A stretch of DNA of 64,000 bases from Laspinema sp. D2d (GTDB lineage: Bacteria; Cyanobacteriota; Cyanobacteriia; Cyanobacteriales; Laspinemataceae), in assembly GCF_025370755.1 (NCBI RefSeq), contig NZ_JAMXFC010000001.1, forward strand, positions 248,001-312,000, given 5' to 3'. The notes under the pieces were generated by a model. The model was not told the origin of the DNA and made no database searches. It saw only the letters and a program-made list of their open reading frames with translations. Below are positions 53,552 through 62,600 of this stretch, in pieces; positions within the stretch are counted from its first letter, which is position 1; every line of letters starts with the position of its first letter. The translations under genes were made by a program, and so were the position numbers.

Positions 53552-55210
53552 TTAGTACCCTGGGGATTGCCAGTAGCCTTCTTCCTGTGGAACCGTTGGC
53601 TCTGTATAAGGGTTGGCGGAGGGGTCGGCGTATGGGTCGGCATAAGGGTCTACAGAGGGTTCAGCCGGGCTCCACTCTCTATACTCCTCAGTGACCGCCG
53701 GTTCGCCCAGGTACTCATTCGTTGCAGCGGGAGCAACCGAGTCCTCGGCATAATCAGAGTCCCGAGGGGAAGACTCCGAAACTGAGGGTACCGAGTCCTC
53801 GGCATAATCAGAGTCCCGAGGGGAAGACTCCTGAACCGAGGGGTTAGAATTGGTGAGGTTCTGTTGAGTCAGCCAATCCCTGCCGATTTGAATCGTGATA
53901 TCCGATCGCAAACTGCCTGTACTTTCCACCCGAACCTCACCCAAACCCAAGGCATCGCGAATCGCCTGGGCACTTTCGAGATCGCCATTTTGGGCAATAA
54001 TCCGCGTCACCGCCAAGGGTTGGTTCCAGGGACTGGAAACATAAACATTCCAATATCCCTTTTCAGAGAGGTTATTGCGCAACCGATCAACCGCCTCCAA
54101 GTCATCTGTACTATCTTGAACAGCGACCCGGACATAAGCAGGATCCACGGAATTATAATGCCTGCCATGAAGGTCGAAATCCAAATGTTCGGCGATCATT
54201 GCATCCAGACGTTCATAGTTCGGTAACCAGTAACTGGCTTCATATTCCTTGGGATCGCTGAAATCTCCTGGCACCATTAACATTTGCACATTAGAAGATT
54301 CGGTTTGGGCAGCAAAACCCGCTAAAGCAGCAATTTCCTCAAGGGTTAAGTTTGTATCAATGAATTCTTGAACCACCGAGAGAATTTTGGGTAATCGGGT
54401 GATGGTATTGATATTGAGGGTTTGATCCATGAGCGATCGCATCATCATTTGTTGACGCTGGATCCGACCGATATCCCCTAACTGATCGTAGCGAAACCGG
54501 AGAAATTGTAGCGCCTCTTTGCCCGCGAGATATTGCTCTCCCTGCTTGAGGTCGATATACAGACGTTGGCTATCATCCTGGTATTTCATATCCACGGGGA
54601 CATACATCTTCACCCCGCCCAGGGCATCCACTAATTTTTCAACCCCTTGAACATTGATGCGAATATAGCGGTCAATCCGAACACCGCCAAGGAGTTCATT
54701 AACCGCCTTAGCGCTTAGAGCCGGACCTCCAAAATGGTTAGCATCATTAATTTTGCGGACGCCATATCCTTCCACTAAAGTGCGGGTATCTCTGGGGATA
54801 GAAAGAACCGTTAACTTATTAGCTTCAGGGTCAAAGCGGACCAACAGCATCACATCCGCAAGACCATCCAGGGAATTAACCTGGGCATGGTATCCTAATT
54901 CGGCAACCTTCTCTTCTTTGAGGTCCGAAGTTAAAACGCTAGTACCTATGATTAAAATGTTAACTGAGCGAGTGAGCTCAGGTAATTTAAGATTGGTCCG
55001 CGCCAGATCGCTGTTAGAAAATATAGCTGCATCTTCAGCACTGAGTCGGCTTTGCATTAAAGGGGTGCTGGACAAAGATACGGCGAGCAAGGCTCCTGCT
55101 GTTGCCGAGAGCATTGCCACACCACTTAAGCCAAAACAAAGCCAAAGCCAACGTCCCCGATTTTCTTTATTGAGCTTTTTAGTCCGGGGTGTAGCGGTCG
55201 GTTCCGCCAT
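53552..55210 (-). CDS. LytR-CpsA-Psr (LCP) family glycopolymer ligase
   Basis: A 552-residue membrane-anchored enzyme: one N-terminal membrane helix (about 20-42), then the LCP catalytic domain with MLLVRFDPEANKLTVLSIPR near 118, KINDANHFGG near 146 and FLRFRYDQLGDIGRIQRQQM near 220, and a LytR_C domain (about 355-450; YVRVAVQDSTDDLEAVDRLR). LCP proteins attach glycopolymers to peptidoglycan. The C terminus (about 465-552) is Ser/Asp/Glu-rich and contains a duplicated 18-residue unit (SSPRDSDYAED...) and a DPYADPYADPSANPY tract. ATG at 55210 is the most plausible start; longer in-frame starts reach 55303. Confidence 0.87.
   Translation of the reverse strand: MAEPTATPRTKKLNKENRGRWLWLCFGLSGVAMLSATAGALLAVSLSSTPLMQSRLSAEDAAIFSNSDLARTNLKLPELTRSVNILIIGTSVLTSDLKEEKVAELGYHAQVNSLDGLADVMLLVRFDPEANKLTVLSIPRDTRTLVEGYGVRKINDANHFGGPALSAKAVNELLGGVRIDRYIRINVQGVEKLVDALGGVKMYVPVDMKYQDDSQRLYIDLKQGEQYLAGKEALQFLRFRYDQLGDIGRIQRQQMMMRSLMDQTLNINTITRLPKILSVVQEFIDTNLTLEEIAALAGFAAQTESSNVQMLMVPGDFSDPKEYEASYWLPNYERLDAMIAEHLDFDLHGRHYNSVDPAYVRVAVQDSTDDLEAVDRLRNNLSEKGYWNVYVSSPWNQPLAVTRIIAQNGDLESAQAIRDALGLGEVRVESTGSLRSDITIQIGRDWLTQQNLTNSNPSVQESSPRDSDYAEDSVPSVSESSPRDSDYAEDSVAPAATNEYLGEPAVTEEYREWSPAEPSVDPYADPYADPSANPYTEPTVPQEEGYWQSPGY
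53736..53831. repeat. In-frame 54-bp duplication in the LCP gene
   Basis: Two near-identical copies of a unit containing ACCGAGTCCTCGGCATAATC occur 54 bases apart (18 codons) within the gene at 53552, encoding the repeated SSPRDSDYAED segment. Confidence 0.85.
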
Positions 55211-55482
55211 CGGGCGTTGCTTGGATACGTTCTGATTTGGCACGGGCTTCCTCACACACTCAACAATATATCGATCAAATCGGACGAGCATCCTCACGCT
55301 CAATTAGACAAACGGCTGTGCAGGTGTTGAACACCCCGTACCGTTGATGGGTTGATGGGCTATGTCCTGTTCCCTGGGATTGGGGGGTCACCATCGACGC
55401 AGTTATTCACCGTTGTCGGATCCTAAACCTCAAGTTAGCTTTAGGCATGGAAATCACCAGAAACGACCCTTCCACGACAGGT

Positions 55483-55995
55483 CTAGGATAAATGCTTGCC
55501 AACAATCTCCTCAGCAACCTGTGATACTCCCGGTAGTCGCAGTGGCCGACGTTGCCACAGACGAACCATCAGCCAAATATTTACCACAAAATAGCCCGAG
55601 GTTAACACACTACTCATTAATAACAAGGGAATTGTTAGTAATTCCGAACTTCTTGCGCCGGTTTCCAAGAAAATATGTCCGAGTAGCCACCCAAAGGCTA
55701 GGGTAATGGCGAGGCGAGAGGCAGCTTTTTGTTCGCGGTTACCTGGGTGGCGATATAACGTCCATAAGGCGGGGAAAAAGCCGAGGATGGGGAGGAAGTA
55801 GAAAAAGAGTCCTAAATGGGCGAGGTCTTTGTTTTCTAAGTCTTCCGGTGTGAGGATTGGGGGAGGATTATCTAAGTCCTCATCAGCCCAATTGGATGCA
55901 GCATAACGAGAGCGAACTCGCCGATCGCTCTCGTCCAGGATTTTAGAAGACTGGCGTTTGGGGCCAGGATTGGAATTAGGCGGCAACTGGGTCAT
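55483..55995 (-). CDS. Conserved cyanobacterial membrane protein
   Basis: A 170-residue protein: a polar, Arg/Asp-rich N-terminal half (1-60) followed by about three hydrophobic segments near 63-80, 97-113 and 118-140 and a short basic tail. No catalytic motif. The stretch HLGLFFYFLPILGFFPALWT is typical of a small family in filamentous cyanobacteria. Function unknown. Confidence 0.65.
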   Translation of the reverse strand: MTQLPPNSNPGPKRQSSKILDESDRRVRSRYAASNWADEDLDNPPPILTPEDLENKDLAHLGLFFYFLPILGFFPALWTLYRHPGNREQKAASRLAITLAFGWLLGHIFLETGARSSELLTIPLLLMSSVLTSGYFVVNIWLMVRLWQRRPLRLPGVSQVAEEIVGKHLS

Positions 55996-56044
55996 AGCCG
56001 GGGAGTTTTAGCCATCAGGGTGATCAGCCTTAGTTTAAACAGTT

Positions 56045-57718
56045 TTAAGGAGTCGGGGTCATCCACCAAGCCAAACTGTAAGGTTGGGTGGATTCATTGA
56101 CTTGATCGCGAAAGTACACCCGAATTTTATAACGCCCGGTTTGGGGAATCGGGTGATAAATATGTTCCGTACTATCGACCTTGCTAACGGAGGACCAAAC
56201 ACTCTTGCGAACATCGGTTTCATCCGCAGACATCAGATAGAGTTCCAGGTTATTCAGACCGCGATCTCGAAACCCTTCCCCAATATCATATTTTTCATTA
56301 TTATTCCCATCAACTAGATCAACCCAACGATTCCAGGTTAGAGAAATCGACACGAAACGGCCCGCCTCTAAGGGTTGGTCTAGGACATACTCGTGATAAC
56401 TATTCGCCTCAACTGTGCGATAATCCCACCCAATTCCGGGTACGGCATTTCCCGGACCCCACTGACCCGCACTAAACTGCTGGTAAGCCCGGTAAGCATT
56501 GAGATGGCCCGTTCCCAGGTCGCCATCCAGGGGAATTTCTTGACTGCTATAAGCGTCAGAATCTAACCAGGTGCGGTTCTGGTTCGCAAAAACCGTGCGA
56601 GTCATTTTCAAATGCTGACCATTGCCCGGGTCTTCGATTTTTTCCGCCGAGTTCATTAAAACCGCTTTCATTACCTCATGACGGCGAGCATCGAGGGTCC
56701 ATTGGGGAGTGTTGGCTTGTTGATGAAGTTGGCGATCGCCATATTCCTGCAACAGGGCAACCGTTGCCGTCACATGAGGGGCCGCAAAACTCGTACCACT
56801 GGTCCGAGTGACTTGACCATCTAAACTCAATAAATCCAAGTTACTGCCCGGAGCCACTAAACTGATAGCACGGCGGTTATCGACATTCCCTTCTAATCCA
56901 ATCAAGCGACTGGTTGTGCCACTAAAGGCACTGCCAATATTCGCCAAGTCTACTTTGGCAAACTTGCCCTCATAGAGCGTCGTAAAAGCAACATTGATCC
57001 CGTTATAGTTATCCGTCGGAATGGGAATGCCCCCGCGTCCTTGATTTCCCGCCACCACATGAACCACATTATGGACCCGCGCGGACCAATCTAAACATTG
57101 AGTCAGTAGGGCATTCCCATCTAAAACCGCATTGGGGCGGGGATCTTGGGCTAGGGATTCCCCAAAGCTGTAATTAATCGCCCTCACATCTCCGCTATTT
57201 TGTTCCGCCAGATTTTGAGCGGCCAAACATTCTTCCGGTTGTCCACTGCGCCGCAAGAAGCCAATCCCAGCGGCATAAAGGGTGGCATTTGGGGCAACGC
57301 CAATCAAGGCTTTATCCGAACTAATCATCACCGAAGCGACGTGTTCAGCGTGTTGTTCAGCCGGTTTCATCTCGGGATCATCTGTGGGGCTGGTTTTAGC
57401 CGGTGCATCCTGCATGAAAACTTGTTGGACTGGAATTTCTCGATGTAGGTCCGCTTGTTTGTCAAGGCCAAATTTTCGAGGGCGGCCAATGTCTACTTGA
57501 CCGATCGCAATTTTTCTCCCGGTTAAGTTATAGGGCGCATCATGCAGCCGACGGGCATCAATGCCAATTTCACTAATTGAAGTCGGGAGGGCAACAGCAG
57601 GAATTCCGATTAAAGCCATACTGACGCCGCCAACGAGTCCGCTTAACCCTGTGCTCAATTTTAAGCCCTTCCCGGTTCCAGCTCCACACACCAACCAATT
57701 ATTAGGGAGTTTCTTCAT
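56045..57718 (-). CDS. S8 (subtilisin-like) serine peptidase
   Basis: A 557-residue exported protease. N-terminal signal-like region (about 20-45), then the catalytic triad: Asp in IGQVDIGRP near 75, His in HAEHVASVM near 125 and Ser in TSGTSFAAPHV near 315, with the oxyanion Asn in HVVAGNQGRGG near 225. The C-terminal 130 residues form a beta-rich domain of the P-domain or pre-peptidase C-terminal kind (YHEYVLDQPLEAGRFVSISL). It probably acts in the periplasm or outside. It is divergent from rpe with about 50 bases between starts. Confidence 0.88.
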   Translation of the reverse strand: MKKLPNNWLVCGAGTGKGLKLSTGLSGLVGGVSMALIGIPAVALPTSISEIGIDARRLHDAPYNLTGRKIAIGQVDIGRPRKFGLDKQADLHREIPVQQVFMQDAPAKTSPTDDPEMKPAEQHAEHVASVMISSDKALIGVAPNATLYAAGIGFLRRSGQPEECLAAQNLAEQNSGDVRAINYSFGESLAQDPRPNAVLDGNALLTQCLDWSARVHNVVHVVAGNQGRGGIPIPTDNYNGINVAFTTLYEGKFAKVDLANIGSAFSGTTSRLIGLEGNVDNRRAISLVAPGSNLDLLSLDGQVTRTSGTSFAAPHVTATVALLQEYGDRQLHQQANTPQWTLDARRHEVMKAVLMNSAEKIEDPGNGQHLKMTRTVFANQNRTWLDSDAYSSQEIPLDGDLGTGHLNAYRAYQQFSAGQWGPGNAVPGIGWDYRTVEANSYHEYVLDQPLEAGRFVSISLTWNRWVDLVDGNNNEKYDIGEGFRDRGLNNLELYLMSADETDVRKSVWSSVSKVDSTEHIYHPIPQTGRYKIRVYFRDQVNESTQPYSLAWWMTPTP

Positions 57719-57769
57719 ATTTTGTTAAACTGAATACGACTTGACGGACGGATGAAATATTTGTTAGCC

Positions 57770-58486
57770 ATGACCCAAACGCAATCAAACAAACCTATTG
57801 TCGTTGCTCCCTCCATCCTATCAGCAGATTTTAGTCGTCTGGGAGAGGAAGTACAGGCCATCGATCGCGCCGGGGCAGATTGGATCCATGTTGATGTCAT
57901 GGATGGTCGGTTTGTCCCTAATATCACGATTGGCCCTCTCGTGGTCAAAGCCCTTCGTCCGGTGACATCCAAACCTTTGGATGTGCATTTGATGATTGTT
58001 GAACCTGAACGCTATGTTGAGGATTTTGCTAAAGCTGGGGCCGATATTATTTCGGTTCATGCCGAACACAATGCCTCCCCCCACCTCCACCGGACCCTCG
58101 GTCAGATTAAAGAACTCGGCAAACAAGCTGGGGTCGTCCTCAATCCTTCCACACCGTTGGAGTTGATTGAATACGTTCTGGATCTGTGCGATTTGGTGTT
58201 GATCATGAGCGTTAACCCCGGTTTCGGCGGTCAAAGTTTTATCCCCGGTGTGGTCCCCAAAATCCGGAAGCTGCGCCAGATGTGCGATGAGCGCGGTTTA
58301 GACCCCTGGATTGAAGTGGATGGCGGGCTCAAAGGAAATAATTCCTGGCAAGTCATTGAAGCCGGTGCGAATGCGATTGTTGCCGGTTCCGCCGTCTTTG
58401 GTGCTCCGGACTATCAAAAGGCGATCGAGGAGATTCGCCATAGCCAGCGTCCCGCATTGGAAGCGCAACCCTTGGCAGCGGTGTAG
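57770..58486 (+). CDS. rpe: Ribulose-phosphate 3-epimerase
   Basis: A 238-residue TIM-barrel enzyme that interconverts ribulose-5-phosphate and xylulose-5-phosphate in the Calvin cycle and pentose phosphate pathway. Motifs: [16 protein letters not shown] at the start, [14 protein letters not shown] near 38, [12 protein letters not shown] near 73, [16 protein letters not shown] near 149 and VDGGLKGNN near 186. The ATG at 57770 is used; an in-frame ATG 18 bases upstream would add six residues. A hairpin-T terminator follows at 58521. Confidence 0.96.
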   Translation: MTQTQSNKPIVVAPSILSADFSRLGEEVQAIDRAGADWIHVDVMDGRFVPNITIGPLVVKALRPVTSKPLDVHLMIVEPERYVEDFAKAGADIISVHAEHNASPHLHRTLGQIKELGKQAGVVLNPSTPLELIEYVLDLCDLVLIMSVNPGFGGQSFIPGVVPKIRKLRQMCDERGLDPWIEVDGGLKGNNSWQVIEAGANAIVAGSAVFGAPDYQKAIEEIRHSQRPALEAQPLAAV

Positions 58487-58520
58487 TGATAGTAGCGGAT
58501 TGCTTCTAATCCGGACCCGT

Positions 58521-58560
58521 GGAAGCGAAACGACGCAATCGAATCGCTTCCTTTATTTTT
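58521..58560 (+). terminator. rpe terminator
   Basis: An eight-bp stem GGAAGCGA/TCGCTTCC with a 15-base loop, followed by TTTATTTTT, 35 bases past the rpe stop. Confidence 0.88.
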
Positions 58561-58782
58561 GACTAATTTTTTGAGTCCGTTTTGACGGGAATACACCCAG
58601 ACGGACCCCTCACCTCGATCAGGATTTCCAAAAACAAAATTTCCAATGTGGAGGGGAGGGACAGGAGGATGCTTAGTCCCTCTAGGAATGAAGCGGTTGA
58701 TTTTAGGCTGGGCATTTACCCTTGTCCAGAGTCAGTCATGAATTGCCCCTGGCGATCGCGTTACATCTGAAACCCGGTGTCA

Positions 58783-58818
58783 TCCCCAATCCGGTTGTTA
58801 GGGTGTGGGTTTTTACGT
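58783..58818. repeat. Dispersed repeat copy 3 (internally deleted)
   Basis: The two flanks seen in the copies at 31156 and 46249 are here joined directly: CCCAATCCGGTTGTT followed within five bases by GTGGGTTTTTACG, as if the palindromic centre were lost. Confidence 0.45.
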
Positions 58819-59611
58819 CTTTCCACAGGGGCGGGGATCTCGAATAGACCTCTTGCCAAAATCCGGATTAATCCCCCCTTTCCCCCTTTACCTACAGGGG
58901 AGCTTTTGAAAATTGTGCAAGAAGTCTAATCAGGGGGAAGACTTTAAATGGGGGTAATCCATCCCCTGATTCACGGGAGTTCGGCCTAGGTAGTGAGCAA
59001 GGCTAAGGCGATAATTCCCTCGATTTGCATGAGGATTAATCCCTGCGCCGATCGCCACGGACTGACTTGAAATCTATCTCAGAAGTATTAGAGTGAGTCT
59101 CCATCAATGGGCCGATTCTGGGAGAGTCTGTTGGGTCAATATCACAGCGTGATTCTCTTGAATTTTCGACCAGAATGATTTCAGACCGGGCTATAGCAGC
59201 AAAGGAGGTCAGCCCTCCTTGGGCAATGGACCCTCGGTACAAGTTACCTAGAAATCTACTTCAAAAAATGATACAATTAGAATCAATTCAGAGGACAGAA
59301 ATTAAGACGAACAAACCAATGGAAAACCCCGAGATACATGACCGAGAAAACATGAGAGATTGCCGAATTATTCTGCAATTGATTAGGAACCCCCTGGATG
59401 GGAATCGGTCAGTTCCTATAAAGAGCAACGTACAAGACTCTATGTCTCTGGACAAAGGAGGGGTAAATTACTCTCGGGACAGAAGTACCTTCAACTCAGA
59501 CACCGAGGCGCGATCACTCGCCACGCTAAACTAAAAGACGTTGCTGCAAATATGGACGCGCAGGTAAGGCTCCTGCCCAGAGCGCGGGCTAGCTAACTCA
59601 GAGGGCGGAAT

Positions 59612-62600
59612 ATGTTCTGGAAATTCAAGCGCTCCCATCTGCTAAATTATGGTGCTGCTACCGCATCGGTGGCGATCGCACTGGTGCTGACTCAACTGCT
59701 ATTCCCACGAGTTGAACTGACTCCCTCCCTTCTGTTTGTTGTGGCGGTGGCAGTCTGTGCTCGATATGGCGGAATCGGGCCCGGGTTATTTGCAACGGTC
59801 CTCTCGGTCGCGACGATGGACCATTTTTTGACCAACACCCCCTTTACTTGGAGCATGGGATGGGGTGACCTGGTTTGGGTCGGGGTCTTAAGTTTTATCA
59901 CCGTTCTGATTAGCTCCCTCAACGAGTCTAAACAACAAGCGGTCAAGGAATTACAAAAAAAACAAGAGTTTTTGCAGGTGATGACCGATTCGTTACCTGT
60001 GGCAATTTCTTATGTGGATGGCTTAGAGCGTTATCGTTTCAACAATCAACGCTACGAAGACTGGTTCGGACATTCCCGGGATTTCTTGGGAGGGAAGCAC
60101 CTCAAGGAGATTCTGGGAGAGTCGGCCTATCAAGTGATTCGGCCTTATGTCAAAGTGGCATTATCCGGACAGTCGGTGACTTATGAAACCCACCTTCCCT
60201 ATCAAGAGGGAGGGTCCCGTTATATTCGCGCCACCTACGTTCCGGACTGGGGTCACCGCCAAGAGGTCAAAGGATTTATTGCCTTCATTGAAGATGTTAC
60301 TCAGCAACGGAAGGCGGAAGAGGGGCTGCGCGAGTCTCAGCAGCGGAGTCAATTAGCCCTAGATGCGGCGCAGATGGGAACCTGGGAATGGAACCTCAAA
60401 ACGGGCAAGGTGAAGCGATCGGCGATGGTGGCGCGGATTTTTGGCACTGACCAGGGCAGTTTTGATGGCACTTATGAAGGGTTTGTTGAAGGGATTTATC
60501 CCGAGGACCGCCCCAGTTTTGAGCAGGCGGTTCAACAGGCGATCAAAAATCAGGAAGATTATGAAATCGAATTTCGGATCCCCAGAGGTCATCTGGGGAT
60601 CCGTTGGGTGTTATGTAAGGGTCAAGTCTTGCCGGATTATGATGGAAAGCCCCTGCGAGCCCTCGGGGTCTGCATGGATGTGACGGAAAGTCGCTATGCC
60701 GCTGAAGCCCTGCGGGTGAGTGAAGAACGATTTCGGCACATCTATGAGTCGAATTTGATTGGATTGGTGTTTGGCGATCGCAATGGCAATATTAGCGAAG
60801 CTAACAATGCGTTTCTTAATATTGTGGGGTACACGCCGGAAGATTTGCGATCGCGGCGGGTGATTTGGCAGAATCTTAACCCCTTGGTTAATCGGGATGA
60901 TGACGATATGACTGTCAGTCTGGTGGAAGCCGTCTGCATCCCCACGGAAACGGAATTAATTCGCAAAGATGGGAGTCGCGTCCCGGTTTTGATGGGCCAA
61001 GTGCCACTCCAAGACTACACGAATATGGGGATCAGCTTTGTTCTGGACCTAAGCGAACGCAAACAAGCTCAAGCGGCTTTAAGCGAAAGCGAAGAACGAC
61101 TCCGCCTCGCTTTGGAAGCGGCCCACATGGGAATGTGGGATTGGGATATCGCCACGGGCAAAATTGCCCAGTCTGAGATTGTCGATCGCCTATTGGGGTT
61201 GGAAGCGGGTAGTTTTGGCGGAACTTACAATAGCTTAATCAAAATTGTTCATCCCGATGATCGGGCGCGATTCAATAAACACGCGATCGCCACGATGGAA
61301 CGGGGTCAAGATTTTAATGTGGAATTCCGGGTGGTGAAACCCGATCACACGGTTGCCTGGGTTGCCAGTATTGGCAAACGACTCCCGGATAAAGCCAAAA
61401 ATGGAGATCGCTTGATCGGGGTCTGCATGGATATCACTGAACGCAAGCAAATCGAACAGGAACTCTACCGGCGTGAACAGGAATTTAAAGCCTTAGCCGA
61501 AAATGCCCCGGATATCATTGCTAGGATGGATTCCGAAGGGCGCTATCAGTATGTGAATCAGGCGATCGAACAAGTAACAGGCATTTCCCAAAACGCCTTT
61601 ATCGGTAAAACGTTTTCTGAGTTAGGATTCCCCGACGAAATTGATGCCTTGTGGAAACAAAGCGTGAGCGAGGTCCTCACCACGGCACAAGAAGGGATTG
61701 TCGAAGGCTATTTACCCACGCCGAAGGGAACGCGATACTATCAATCTCGTTTGGTTCCGGAACAGGCTCTTGATGGGTCCCTAGACCATGCCATCTGCAT
61801 CAGTCGCGATATCACGGACCTCAAACAAACCCAAGAAGCCTTACGGGAAACGAATCAAACCCTCAAAGCCCTGATTCAAGCTTGTCCCTTGGCGGTGATG
61901 GTTTTAGATCCCACCGGGAAGGTAAAAATGTGGAATAGAAGCGCCGAAAGGATTTTGGGCTGGAGTGAAGCCGAGGCGATCGGCCGTCAATTCCCAGGCA
62001 TCCCCGCTGAAAGACGAGAGGAGTTACAAGCCAATATTTCCGCTACCCTCGCGGGGAATCCCTTAATGGGCGCGGAAACTCGTCGTCTGACTAAAGGCGG
62101 AAAGCTAATTGATGTTGCCATCTGGACGGCCCCCTTGCGGGATGCGAAGGGAAATGTCAGCTACCTCTCAATCTTGGCGGATATCAGCGATCGCAAGCAA
62201 GCTGAAGAAGCCCTGCGCGACAGTGAGGAACGCTTCCGCACCTTGGTTAACTCGATGGATGACATTGTATTCACTTTGGACCGTCAAGGTCGGCATACGG
62301 CGATTTTTGGCCGCTGGTTCGAGCGCACCGGGATCACCCCGGAAAATTTTCTCGGCAAAAGTGCTGGGGATCTGTTTGGTCCGAAAGCGGCAGAGATTCA
62401 TAACACTTCTAATCAAAAAGCCCTCACCGGAGAGAGCGTAATCTATGAATGGAGTTTCCAGACGGAAGCGGGGACTCAATACTGTCAAACCTCTCTCTCT
62501 CCCTTGTGCGATCGCGAGGGTCGAGTTACGGGGATTGTCGGTGTAGGACGGGATATTACGGAACGGCAGCAAGCAGAACAACGGCAATATTTCTTGGCGG

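Larger units (their letters stand above)
58487..59611. other. Long spacer with terminator and repeat remnants
   Basis: About 1125 bases. Bases 58521-58560 hold the rpe terminator and 58783-58818 a shortened copy of the dispersed repeat (CCCAATCCGGTTGTTAGGG...GTGGGTTTTTACG). A plus-strand frame 59175-59534 (119 codons) is open but has no motif, strongly charged random-looking composition and no ribosome binding site. The final 60 bases before the kinase contain GGGCGG about ten bases from its ATG. Confidence 0.4.

Noticed and set aside
59175-59534. 119-codon plus-strand frame before the large kinase
   Set aside because: No motif, odd composition and no ribosome binding site; a short real protein cannot be excluded.
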